DNA of 64,000 nt from the NCBI RefSeq assembly GCF_002083135.2, contig NZ_NBTM02000001.1:1488001-1552000 (forward strand), given 5' to 3'. Every line of letters begins with the position of its first letter. Position 1 is the stretch's first letter. This DNA comes from Aerococcus viridans (GTDB lineage: Bacteria > Bacillota > Bacilli > Lactobacillales > Aerococcaceae). Shown one piece after another: positions 36,856 to 45,767 of this stretch. The notes under the pieces were generated by a model. It was not told the DNA's origin and ran no database searches. It saw only the letters and a list, made by a program, of their open reading frames with translations. The position numbers and the translations under genes were made by a program.

Positions 36856-38109
36856 ATGAAAATTCTAATTATTGGTGCTGGTGGTAGAGAACATGCCATT
36901 GCTTGGAAATTGGCCCAGTCCAACCGACCAGTTGATATTTTTCTAGCACCTGGAAATGCAGGTACGGCAAGTGATTATACCAATGTCCCAATCGAGGTGA
37001 TGGACTTTGACCGCTTACTTGATTTTGCCTTAACTGAGGCCATCGATCTGGTGATTGTAGGGCCAGAAGATCCTCTTTGTGCCGGTATTGTGGATGTCTT
37101 TAAAGATGCTGGTATTGCTGTTTTTGGCCCTGACAAAATGAGTGCCCAACTAGAAGCTAGCAAGGATTTGACCAAGCAATTTTTGAATAAATATCAAATT
37201 CCAACTGCCAACTCTTTTACCACAGCTGACTTTGACCAAGCTAAGGACTATATCAACCAAGCTGACCTGCCAATCGTTATTAAGGCGGACGGTTTATGCA
37301 AAGGTAAGGGCGTCGTGATTTGTCACAGTCTTGAAGAGGCAGAGGCCACTTTAAAAGACATGTTGCTTGATCAAAGTTTCGGAGATTCCGCTAGCCAAGT
37401 CGTTATTGAAGACTATTTAGATGGCTATGAGCAGTCACTTTTATGTTTCGTGTCCAATAACCAATTGGTACCCATGGAGACGGCCCAAGATTATAAGAAG
37501 GCATTTGATGGCGATTTAGGACCCAATACGGGTGGCGTAGGTGTTTATTCTTTACCAAAAACGCCTGAAACCACAGATCCGGCCTTGGATGCACAGATCA
37601 AAGCTATTTTGGGGCAAATTGAACGTGGGTTAATCGCTGAAAAATTTTCTTTCTATGGGATCTTGTTTATTGGCTTTATGATTCAAGATGGCCAAGCGAA
37701 AGTCTTGGAATTTAATGTCCGCTTTGGGGATCCTGAGACGGAAGTCCTTTTACCAAGACTGGAAAGTGACTTGCTGACAGTTTTTGAAAAAACCCTAGCT
37801 GGCACTTTAAAACCGACGGATTTAATTTGGTCTAAGCAAGCAGCAGTCGGCGTGGTCTTATATTCAAAAGGCTATCCTGGTTTTTACGACAACCATGTTG
37901 CGATTGAATCCTTACCTGAAAACGCCTTGATTTTCCACAACGGTACGACGACAGATGAAGCAGGGCAATTGATTACAAACGGTGGTCGTGTCCTAACGCC
38001 AGTTGCCTTAGCAGACGACATTCAAAGCGCCCGCCAGGCAGCCTACAAGCTTGTGGGCCAGATTCGCGGCGCATCATTGACTTACCGGACCGATATTGCC
38101 AAGTTATAA
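36856..38109 (+). CDS. purD: Phosphoribosylamine-glycine ligase
   Basis: ATP-grasp enzyme that makes GAR, step 2. 417 residues: [44 protein letters not shown] and [11 protein letters not shown]. Start ATG 36856 with AAGGAG. Last gene of the operon, closed by the terminator at 38126; purB and purK are not here. Confidence 0.97.
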   Translation: MKILIIGAGGREHAIAWKLAQSNRPVDIFLAPGNAGTASDYTNVPIEVMDFDRLLDFALTEAIDLVIVGPEDPLCAGIVDVFKDAGIAVFGPDKMSAQLEASKDLTKQFLNKYQIPTANSFTTADFDQAKDYINQADLPIVIKADGLCKGKGVVICHSLEEAEATLKDMLLDQSFGDSASQVVIEDYLDGYEQSLLCFVSNNQLVPMETAQDYKKAFDGDLGPNTGGVGVYSLPKTPETTDPALDAQIKAILGQIERGLIAEKFSFYGILFIGFMIQDGQAKVLEFNVRFGDPETEVLLPRLESDLLTVFEKTLAGTLKPTDLIWSKQAAVGVVLYSKGYPGFYDNHVAIESLPENALIFHNGTTTDEAGQLITNGGRVLTPVALADDIQSARQAAYKLVGQIRGASLTYRTDIAKL

Positions 38110-38125
38110 ATGTAAATTTTTTTCC

Positions 38126-38180
38126 AAAGCTAGTATGCGACAGCTATTCCAATGGGTTAGCTCAGTATACTAGCTTTTTT
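38126..38180 (+). terminator. Rho-independent terminator after purD
   Basis: AAGCTAGTAT (38127-38136) pairs with ATACTAGCTT (38167-38176), with an inner AGCTA/TAGCT stem, then six T. Confidence 0.88.
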
Positions 38181-38203
38181 ATTGGCAAAATGGCTAAGTT
38201 ATG

Positions 38204-38238
38204 GCGAAAACGTTACTAAAAAATAAAAAACGTTTTCA
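38204..38238 (+). promoter_or_regulatory. Inverted repeat with cre-like halves upstream of marR
   Basis: GAAAACGTT (38206-38214) and AACGTTTTC (38229-38237) form a 9-bp inverted repeat with a 14-base A-rich centre. Each half resembles a CcpA cre core (AAACGTT). It lies about 40 bases upstream of the marR -35, so activation or repression by a palindrome-binding factor is possible. Confidence 0.4.
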
Positions 38239-38269
38239 AAAAAATCCATATTTTTCTGGACCTGATCCG

Positions 38270-38334
38270 TTGACATTGGTGAATTCCTAAGTAAAATAGT
38301 TAGTATGCGAACTATAAGGTTCGGGTGCGAACTA
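38270..38334 (+). promoter_or_regulatory. Promoter and probable MarR operator
   Basis: TTGACA (38270-38275), 16-base spacer, TAAAAT (38292-38297). Immediately downstream TGCGAACTA occurs twice, at 38306-38314 and 38326-38334, exactly 20 bases (two helical turns) apart, with GGTTCG in between in the opposite sense. This fits autoregulation by the MarR protein of the marR-ABC operon. Confidence 0.65.
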
Positions 38335-38366
38335 ATCAAAAATAGACATGCAAGGAAGGTGAAGAA

Positions 38367-38816
38367 GTGATACATGAGGATCGTCCATTATATATAGGTG
38401 GTCTGCTACGGGAGTTAACAATTGCAGTCCATCGAAATATTGGTGTAGAACTTAGTGAGCACGAATTGGGAGATATGAAGGGTCCACAATCGATGGCATT
38501 GGGTTATCTAATCCATGCGTCAGCACAAGATGAAATCTATGTGAAAGACCTGGAAAAATATATGAAGATTCGTAAATCTACTGCATCTGAATTGGTCAGC
38601 CGATTAGAGAAGAATGGGTATGTGAAGACGGAGAAATCGCAAAAAGATGGTCGATTAAAGAGGCTAATTGTTACAGAGGAAGGACATGAAGTCCATGACC
38701 GGATTCTCCAACTTTTACAAGAGATAGATGACAGACTAGTTGAAGGTCTCTCAAAGGAAGAGGTCGATACTTTCGTCAACTTGTTAAATAGACTAATTCA
38801 GAACATGCTGCCTTAA
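38367..38816 (+). CDS. MarR-family transcriptional regulator
   Basis: Winged-helix dimeric repressor, 149 residues, with the recognition helix in KIRKSTASELVSRLEKNGYV and wing KSQKDGRLKRLIVTEEG. Starts with GTG at 38367 (AAGGAAGG upstream). It is the first gene of an operon with two ABC exporter genes (spacing 28 bases), so it probably senses a drug or toxic metabolite and represses the exporter through the repeats at 38306 and 38326. Confidence 0.93.
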   Translation: MIHEDRPLYIGGLLRELTIAVHRNIGVELSEHELGDMKGPQSMALGYLIHASAQDEIYVKDLEKYMKIRKSTASELVSRLEKNGYVKTEKSQKDGRLKRLIVTEEGHEVHDRILQLLQEIDDRLVEGLSKEEVDTFVNLLNRLIQNMLP

Positions 38817-38844
38817 AAAGGTGAGTATTAGGAGGTAATGAAAG

Positions 38845-40620
38845 GTGCTAAAAATATTAGCGAAAGCAAATAAAAAGGAAAAATTTTTCGCTTTACTAAG
38901 TGTGCTGCTGATTATGCTGCAAGTTTACTTAGAGTTAGAAATCCCTGACTACATGTCAGAAATTACAGAATTACTACAAATGCCAGATACCGTGACAGCG
39001 GATATTTGGGAACCAGGTTTAATCATGGTTGGTTTATCACTAGCATCTTTTGCCTCTGCTATATTGGTAGGATTTTTTGCTGCACGTATTGCTGCAAGTT
39101 TAACTGCCCGTATTCGTGGGGAAGTGTTTGATAAAGTCATGAGCTATTCTGCCAATGAAATCAACCAATTTTCAGTGCCAAGTTTAGTGACACGTTCTAC
39201 CAATGACTTGACCCAAATCCAAATGTTGATTGCTTTAGGACTACAAGTCGTTTTACGGGGACCAATCATGTCTATTTGGGCGATTGCGAAAATTTCCGGT
39301 CAAAACTGGCAATGGTCAATGACAACTGCCGTCGCTGTGGGTGTTTTATTAGTGATGATTGGATTTATCATGTACTTCGCTGTCCCTCGTTTCAGCAAAA
39401 TCCAAACCTTGACCGATAGTCTAAATGCCGTGACTCGTGAAAACTTAACTGGTTTACGCGTTATTAGAGCTTATAATGCAGAAGAATATCAAAATAAAAA
39501 ATTCGCAAAAGCTAATGATGACTTAACCAATACACAACTCTTTGTTAACCGTGTAATGGGGATCATGCAACCCGGTATGACTCTCGTATCAAGTGGTTTA
39601 ACCCTAGTAGTTTACTGGTCAGGTGCTTACTTAATCGCCGATGCGGCACAAGGGACAGAGCAAATTAACCTATTTTCAGACATGGTTGTCTTCTCATCTT
39701 ACGCCATGCAAGTCATCATCGGATTCCTGTTGATGGTCATGATCTTCATGATTCTACCGCGTGCCATCGTTTCGGCAAAACGGATCAACGAAGTGCTTGA
39801 TCTAGTACCATCCATTGATTTTAAAGAAGATGCGATTCAAACAAGGGAACAAGGATCTGTTGAATTCAAAAACGTCACTTTTAAATACGGTGATGATGCC
39901 AAACCAGCCCTTAAAGATATCAATTTCAAAATTAACAAGGGTGAAACCTTAGCCATTATCGGATCAACTGGTTCAGGTAAATCGACTTTAATCCAAATGA
40001 TTCCACGTCTATACGACGTATCTGAAGGACAAGTACTTGTCGACGGGCAAAATGTCAAAGACTTTGACCACGCTCGCTTGAATAATATTGTCGGCTACAT
40101 GCCACAAAAACCAGTCCTGTTTTCAGGCACAATTCGTTCAAACATGAACCTTGGTGAAAGTAACGAACACTTAGAACACCAGTTACTATCAGACGAAGCA
40201 ATCTGGGCGGCCTTAGACACTGCACAAGCAAGAGACTTTGTTGAAGGAGAACCAGACCAATTGGATACCCATGTTGCCCAAGGTGGTAACAACTTCTCCG
40301 GTGGTCAAAAACAACGTTTAGGGATTGCCCGCGTGCTTGCTCGTAAGCCAGAGATTCTAATCTTTGATGACTCATTCTCTGCTTTGGACTACCAGACAGA
40401 TAAGACCTTGCGTGGCGTTTTAGCTGAACGTATGGCTGACACCACTAAAATCATTGTGGCCCAACGTATTTCAACTATTATGGATGCGGACGAGATTTTA
40501 GTACTAGATAGAGGGGAAATTGTTGGTCGCGGTAAACACCAAGATTTATTAGCGGACAACAAGGTATATCAAGAAATTGCTTATTCACAATTATCAGAGG
40601 AGGAATTAGCAAATGACTAA
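38845..40620 (+). CDS. Heterodimeric ABC exporter subunit (degenerate ATP site)
   Basis: 591 residues: six-helix membrane domain followed by the nucleotide domain with Walker A GSTGSGKST, signature NFSGGQKQR and Walker B LIFDDSFSALD. Asp in place of the catalytic Glu after Walker B marks the non-hydrolysing partner, as in BmrCD/LmrCD/EfrAB-type multidrug exporters. Start is GTG 38845 after AGGAGG. Its last codons overlap the partner gene by eight bases. Confidence 0.93.
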   Translation: MLKILAKANKKEKFFALLSVLLIMLQVYLELEIPDYMSEITELLQMPDTVTADIWEPGLIMVGLSLASFASAILVGFFAARIAASLTARIRGEVFDKVMSYSANEINQFSVPSLVTRSTNDLTQIQMLIALGLQVVLRGPIMSIWAIAKISGQNWQWSMTTAVAVGVLLVMIGFIMYFAVPRFSKIQTLTDSLNAVTRENLTGLRVIRAYNAEEYQNKKFAKANDDLTNTQLFVNRVMGIMQPGMTLVSSGLTLVVYWSGAYLIADAAQGTEQINLFSDMVVFSSYAMQVIIGFLLMVMIFMILPRAIVSAKRINEVLDLVPSIDFKEDAIQTREQGSVEFKNVTFKYGDDAKPALKDINFKINKGETLAIIGSTGSGKSTLIQMIPRLYDVSEGQVLVDGQNVKDFDHARLNNIVGYMPQKPVLFSGTIRSNMNLGESNEHLEHQLLSDEAIWAALDTAQARDFVEGEPDQLDTHVAQGGNNFSGGQKQRLGIARVLARKPEILIFDDSFSALDYQTDKTLRGVLAERMADTTKIIVAQRISTIMDADEILVLDRGEIVGRGKHQDLLADNKVYQEIAYSQLSEEELAND

Positions 40621-42376
40621 CAAAAAAGATGCAAATAAACCTTCATTGATGGCGAATATTATGACATATGCGCGTGAATACAAATGGCCGTTCGTTGCAG
40701 CGGTTGTCCTAGCCATGATTGGTTCTGTATCGTCTATTATCGGTCCCGACCGGTTAGGGGATATGACGGATAAAATCACGGAAGGCTTGATGTCACCAGA
40801 TGGGATTGACCTAGAGCGTATTTCACAAATTGCAATTACTTTAGTGGTTATCTATGTCATTGGGGCTGTCTTCACTTATATTCAAACTTTCGTGATGGCA
40901 ACAATTATTCAAAACTTTTCAAGAAAATTACGGAAGAATGTTTCCGACAAAATTGACCGTTTGACGCTACGTTATTTTGATAGCCATAGTCACGGGGACA
41001 CCTTAAGTCGGGTAACCAACGACTTGGACTTGGTTGGGCAATCACTTAACCAAACCATGCCGTCATTTGTACCATCAGTGACTTTATTAATTGGTACTTT
41101 GGCTATGATGCTCTACAACAATGCAATTCTAACCCTAGTAGCCTTGGCTTCCGTGGTTATTGGTTTTGTAGGAATTGTCCTCATTCTAGGCCGTTCTCAA
41201 GGTTATTTCGTTTCACAGCAAAAAAATCTAGCCAATGTGAACAGTATTGCTGAAGAATCTTACACAGGTCAAAGTGTTTTAACCACTATTAATGGCCGCA
41301 ACCAAGTGACAGAAACATTCAATGAAGCGAACGAAGCTTTATATGACAGTGTTTGGCATGCCCAATTCTTGTCAGGTATCATGCAACCCTTGATGCAATT
41401 CATCGGAAACTTTGGTTATGTAGCGGTCTCTGTTGTGGGGTCAATTATGACCTTAAATGGCGACATTAGCTTCGGGGTCGTTGTATCATTCATGGTTTAT
41501 GTCCGCATGTTCACTCAACCACTAGGTCAATTATCACAATCATTCGCCTCATTCCAATCTGCGTCAGCAGCCTTAAATCGTGTATTTGAGTTCCTAAATG
41601 AAGAGGAAATGGTTGAAGAAACAAACCTATTGAGCGAATTGCCGGATGTCCATGGTGACGTGACTTTTGAACACGTAAACTTCGGTTATGAAGCAGATCA
41701 ACCGATTATCAAAGACTTCTCAGTAGCCGCTAAATCAGGTCAGAAGATTGCTATCGTAGGACCTACCGGTGCTGGGAAGACGACAATCGTCAACTTGCTA
41801 ATGAAATTCTATCCAATCGACTCAGGTGAAATTTACATTGATGGGATACCAACCAGTGAAATCTCACGTGCAGCCGTCCACGACCAATTCTCAATGGTAT
41901 TACAGGATACTTGGCTATTTGAAGGCACCATTCGTGAGAACTTAATTTTCAACCAAGACCACATTACCGATGAAATGGTTGAATCAGCAGCCGCTGCAGT
42001 AGGTATTGACCACTTTATCAATACATTACCGAAAGGCTATGATACTGTATTAGACGACTCTGTAACCTTATCAGTAGGGCAAAAACAATTGTTTACCATT
42101 GCACGTGCCTTATTGAAAGATGCACCTTTATTGATTCTAGATGAAGCCACATCTTCAGTGGATACTCGTACAGAAGTCTTATTACAAGAAGCCATGGACA
42201 AATTGATGGAAGGTAGAACATCATTCGTGATCGCCCACCGTTTATCCACTATCCGTAATGCTGATATTATCTTAGTTATGGACAAAGGAAACATTATCGA
42301 ACAAGGAAACCATGAGGCTTTAATGACCAAGGGTGGCTTCTATGCAGACCTTTATAACAGTCAGTTTGCAAAATAG
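40613..42376 (+). CDS. Heterodimeric ABC exporter subunit (catalytic)
   Basis: 587 residues, same domain order as its partner. Walker A GPTGAGKTT and Walker B LLILDEATSSVD with the catalytic Glu, but the signature reads TLSVGQKQL instead of LSGGQ, the complementary degeneration expected in a heterodimer with one working ATP site. Substrate unknown, likely drugs or lipids. Starts ATG 40613 after GAGGAGG; ends at a strong terminator. Confidence 0.93.
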   Translation: MTNKKDANKPSLMANIMTYAREYKWPFVAAVVLAMIGSVSSIIGPDRLGDMTDKITEGLMSPDGIDLERISQIAITLVVIYVIGAVFTYIQTFVMATIIQNFSRKLRKNVSDKIDRLTLRYFDSHSHGDTLSRVTNDLDLVGQSLNQTMPSFVPSVTLLIGTLAMMLYNNAILTLVALASVVIGFVGIVLILGRSQGYFVSQQKNLANVNSIAEESYTGQSVLTTINGRNQVTETFNEANEALYDSVWHAQFLSGIMQPLMQFIGNFGYVAVSVVGSIMTLNGDISFGVVVSFMVYVRMFTQPLGQLSQSFASFQSASAALNRVFEFLNEEEMVEETNLLSELPDVHGDVTFEHVNFGYEADQPIIKDFSVAAKSGQKIAIVGPTGAGKTTIVNLLMKFYPIDSGEIYIDGIPTSEISRAAVHDQFSMVLQDTWLFEGTIRENLIFNQDHITDEMVESAAAAVGIDHFINTLPKGYDTVLDDSVTLSVGQKQLFTIARALLKDAPLLILDEATSSVDTRTEVLLQEAMDKLMEGRTSFVIAHRLSTIRNADIILVMDKGNIIEQGNHEALMTKGGFYADLYNSQFAK

Positions 42377-42396
42377 CATGTAAGTTTAAATTTAAA

Positions 42397-42440
42397 AATA
42401 AGAGAACAGGTTGTTAAAATGTCTGTTCTCTTATTTTTTT
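42397..42440 (+). terminator. Rho-independent terminator after the ABC exporter (copy A)
   Basis: AATAAGAGAACAG (42397-42409) pairs with CTGTTCTCTTATT (42423-42435), then T run. Almost identical to the terminator at 43549-43591, loop included. Confidence 0.92.
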
Positions 42441-42587
42441 AATTAATGTCTTTCTAAATCATAAGATGTACTTAAGTTACCTATCCTATTCAAGACTATT
42501 GAACGCTGCTTTGTAGTATTGTATCTAGGTAAGAAATAAAATATAAAAAATATTATGTTGCAATGTGCATTATTCGCTACGAAAAAC

Positions 42588-42638
42588 TTTACAACAAATA
42601 CCAGCATGGGTATAATAGAAAAATACGGGTGGGGGTAT
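42588..42638 (+). promoter_or_regulatory. Promoter with CsoR/CstR-type operator
   Basis: TTTACA (42588-42593), 17-base spacer, TATAAT (42611-42616). ATACGGGTGGGGGTAT (42623-42638) covers the start point: outer ATAC/GTAT inverted repeat with a G-rich centre, the pattern bound by CsoR/CstR repressors. The operon encodes a CstR-like protein at 43210. Confidence 0.65.
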
Positions 42639-42721
42639 AAAGAAGCCGTAAGGGCATGATGTTATTAACGTCTGCGGCGGTATGACGTCCTGAACAAATA
42701 AAAATAAGTCGGTGAAAATTA

Positions 42722-42914
42722 ATGAGAATTGTCGTTATTGGTGGTGTAGCAGGCGAAATTTCCGAAAAATCAACCGATTATTGTCAGCTGTCACAGTGGA
42801 CTGCCTAGCTAAACAGCAGAAAGAATGCTGAAACAAAATGGCTACCAAGCTAAAAATTTAGATGGCGCATTTGCTCTTTACTCAACTGTGAAACTAGAAA
42901 AGGGGATAAAATAA
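42722..42914 (+). pseudogene. Remnant of a CoA-disulfide/persulfide reductase-rhodanese fusion
   Basis: ATGAGAATTGTCGTTATTGG encodes MRIVVIGGVAG, the FAD-binding start of CoA-disulfide reductases; the reading then jumps, in another frame, to the last 45 residues of a rhodanese domain (PIIVSCHSGL, then an in-frame TAA, then AERMLKQNGYQAKNLDGAF and a stop). About 480 codons between are deleted. It is first behind the CstR-type promoter, so it was probably the CoA persulfide reductase of this operon. Confidence 0.8.
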
Positions 42915-43210
42915 TGTATCATTCAATATCAATGTCAAAATTTGAACAAAAGTGGAAAAAAGAGAAACTTCCTTTAGTAGATGTTAGAGAAATCAACGAA
43001 TGGGAAGATGGTCACCTGGATGGTGCAATCCATATTCCTTTAAGTAATCTTTCAGCTGAAAAAAATAAATTGGATAAAAAACAAGAGTACTATGTAATGT
43101 GTCACTCTGGAGCACGTTCTGCAAAGGCTTGTCAACAATTAGCACAAGAAGGATACAACGTGATAAATGTAATGGGCGGAATTTCTGCATGGAACGGAGA
43201 AATTGTTTAA
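42914..43210 (+). CDS. Single-domain rhodanese-like sulfurtransferase
   Basis: 98 residues; handles sulfane sulfur through the persulfide-forming Cys in VMCHSGARS, with the family opening LVDVREINEWEDGHLDGAIHIP. Stop and start signals overlap on both sides (TAATG with the pseudogene before it and with cstR after it), so it is translated as part of a tight operon. The context with a CstR-like regulator suggests a role in detoxifying persulfides or hydrogen sulfide. Confidence 0.9.
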   Translation: MYHSISMSKFEQKWKKEKLPLVDVREINEWEDGHLDGAIHIPLSNLSAEKNKLDKKQEYYVMCHSGARSAKACQQLAQEGYNVINVMGGISAWNGEIV

Positions 43211-43470
43211 TGGAATACGATAAAAAAATTGTGAACCGTTTGAACCGTTCTGACGGTCAATTGCATGGCGTTTTGAATATGATGGAAGAAGGAAAAGATT
43301 GCGTGGATATTGTGACTCAATTATCAGCCGTTCGCTCTAGTATCGATCGTACGATTAGTTTAATTGTTGCTGAAAATTTAGTAGAATGTGTGCAAGAAAA
43401 TATTAAAGATGGCAGTACTGGTGAAGAGCGTATTCAACAAGCAATTCAGTTACTAATGAAGAGTCGCTAG
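43210..43470 (+). CDS. cstR: CsoR-family regulator of the CstR (persulfide-sensing) type
   Basis: 86 residues, all-helical CsoR family repressor. It has Cys31 (EEGKDCVDI) and Cys60 (NLVECV), the dithiol pair at the positions used by CstR to sense sulfane sulfur; the His expected four residues before the second Cys in copper-sensing CsoR is Asn56, so copper sensing is unlikely. Start ATG 43210 overlaps the rhodanese stop. It probably represses its own operon through the site at 42623. Confidence 0.85.
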   Translation: MEYDKKIVNRLNRSDGQLHGVLNMMEEGKDCVDIVTQLSAVRSSIDRTISLIVAENLVECVQENIKDGSTGEERIQQAIQLLMKSR

Positions 43471-43548
43471 CCATCTGTTGTGGCTTATGCTACATCAATA
43501 TATAACAATATTTTAAATGAATATAGACGTATAGTATTGAAAATAAAT

Positions 43549-43591
43549 AATAAGAGAACAGGTTGCTAAGATGCCTGTTCTCTTATTTTTT
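43549..43591 (+). terminator. Rho-independent terminator after cstR (copy B)
   Basis: AATAAGAGAACAG (43549-43561) pairs with CTGTTCTCTTATT (43575-43587), then T run. Same sequence as the terminator at 42397 apart from a few loop bases. Confidence 0.92.
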
Positions 43592-43611
43592 ACTTCTAGA
43601 GCAATCAACTT

Positions 43612-43782
43612 TCATAGCTTTTTCGTTAATCTAAAAATTGTTGATTTTGAAGTTAAAGTTTCATAGGCTAATTTTTGTATGGTCAAATCTTTTAAATCAG
43701 TTTGATAACTGGCAATATAATCTAAAACATTTTGTTCAATTTCAGGATAGTTTTGACTGTTGGAATAGAACTAGTTTGCCAT
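43612..43782 (-). pseudogene. MurR/RpiR-family regulator, truncated N-terminal remnant
   Basis: On the minus strand, AAAGGAG and ATG (43782) give MAN then a TAG, and the same frame continues with NYPEIEQNVLDYIAS, DLTIQKLAYETLTSKSTIFR and LTKKL before a TGA. This is the helix-turn-helix start of an RpiR-type sugar-sensing regulator. The early stop and loss of the sugar domain make it a pseudogene. The rest of 43783-44024 shows no gene. Confidence 0.7.
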
Positions 43783-44024
43783 TATGACTCCTTTCTTAAA
43801 CCTAAATTTTCAGTCAGACAATTAATATCCTTAATTATTCATTACTGTCATAATGAAATTTTACTATGAAATGAAAATAAACATGAATTTAATCAATTAT
43901 TCTCTTCTAGCTATTTATGATTTATCTCCTAAAAATATAGTTATATACATACGGGGAATACATGTATATTGATCTTAAATCAACGTGATCCAAGATTAGA
44001 TAAACGTTTGATTAGTGTATTCAA

Positions 44025-44056
44025 CAAAAACACCCCCGATTTCTCGAAGGGTGTTA
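44025..44056 (-). terminator. Rho-independent terminator after the acetoin reductase gene
   Basis: Read on the minus strand, AACACCC (44055-44049) pairs with GGGTGTT (44035-44029), followed by T-rich sequence. Confidence 0.75.
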
Positions 44057-44080
44057 TCAAAATTCATCAAATCATTTAGC

Positions 44081-44872
<792 letters not shown>

Positions 44873-45023
44873 TTAACATATTCATAAACAAAGTATAACT
44901 ATTATTGAAACCGTATTCAATCATTTCTACATTGATTACAACCGTTTTCTTAATTTTCAGATAAAATCATTTTTTATAACAATAAAGATCCTTTTAAACA
45001 AACATTTTTGTATAATTTCATTG

Positions 45024-45275
45024 ATGGCAAGTAAAAGCAGTGTAAGTATCATGGAAATTCCAAAACTACATTCTTATACGGCCTTAATCAAGGAGTGGCG
45101 GTATGAGTATGACGTTGATAAGACTGCCGCAGAAGTAAAAGAAATCCTAAATGGAGATGACTCTGACCAGTCTTATGAATTAATTGAGATTGTAGGTAAA
45201 CGAGTAAGCAGAGATTTAGTTAAAAAATATAGTTTTGAATTGTTTGAATACATGTATGTTCAAGAAGAAAATTAA
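45024..45275 (+). CDS. Small hypothetical protein, possibly from a leaderless mRNA
   Basis: 83 residues, not recognised; charged and helical (MEIPKLHSYTALIKEWRYEYD, then VKKYSFELFEYMYVQEEN). TATAAT at 45011-45016 would place the transcript start at about 45023-45024, right at the ATG, so translation may be leaderless; no Shine-Dalgarno is seen for this ATG or the internal one at 45051. It lies divergent to butA and is followed by a terminator. Confidence 0.5.
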   Translation: MASKSSVSIMEIPKLHSYTALIKEWRYEYDVDKTAAEVKEILNGDDSDQSYELIEIVGKRVSRDLVKKYSFELFEYMYVQEEN

Positions 45276-45299
45276 ATTTATATATTCAACATAAAAAAA

Positions 45300-45342
45300 G
45301 AAAGCAGCACTGATAGAATATCAGTAAAAGCTTCCTTTTTTC
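45300..45342 (+). terminator. Terminator after the small hypothetical gene
   Basis: AAGC/GCTT outer pairs and ACTGATA/TATCAGT (45309-45315, 45319-45325) inner stem, followed by a T run. The following 45350-45670 is AT-rich with no gene seen. Confidence 0.65.
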
Positions 45343-45674
45343 TGTTATCTTGTATTCAAAAGTTAAGACTAATGACTATGGATTAATAAACATTACCTAA
45401 TCACTTTTTGCCATATTCATTTCTTATAACTATAGGTTGCAACATAAACCTTAACGAAAGATATGGGCTTGACTGAACTTGTAAAAGAAGCACTTTAAAA
45501 ACAATTAAAATTAGTGGGCATTAATAAGGGATTTATAGGTGATCTAAGGGATAATTTGTTGTCTTTGGTTTCTAAATTAATCTACGTGTTTATTATGGAA
45601 TCGCTTTTTAAATATTGATGAGATAATAAAAACAACGATAAGTCTTCATTTGTAATTGATAAAAATCAAAGTGT

Positions 45675-45732
45675 TTGACAATGATAAGGGGTAATTATAA
45701 ACTATATGTAAGTTCATTCAACTACATTTGTA
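45675..45732 (+). promoter_or_regulatory. Copper-responsive promoter with perfect cop box
   Basis: TTGACA (45675-45680), 17-base spacer, TAAACT (45698-45703); TACATTTGTA (45723-45732) is an exact CopY box (TACAnnTGTA). The copY promoter at 47949 has the same -35, spacing and -10. It controls the DUF1541 gene and probably the DUF305 gene. Confidence 0.8.
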
Positions 45733-45767
45733 GACAAAGGTGGTATTACCAAAAGGAGAGAAATTGT

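Noticed and set aside
45675-45767. N-terminal extension of the DUF1541 protein
   Set aside because: It would begin inside the -35 of the cop promoter and hide the signal peptide; ATG 45768 has a good ribosome site.
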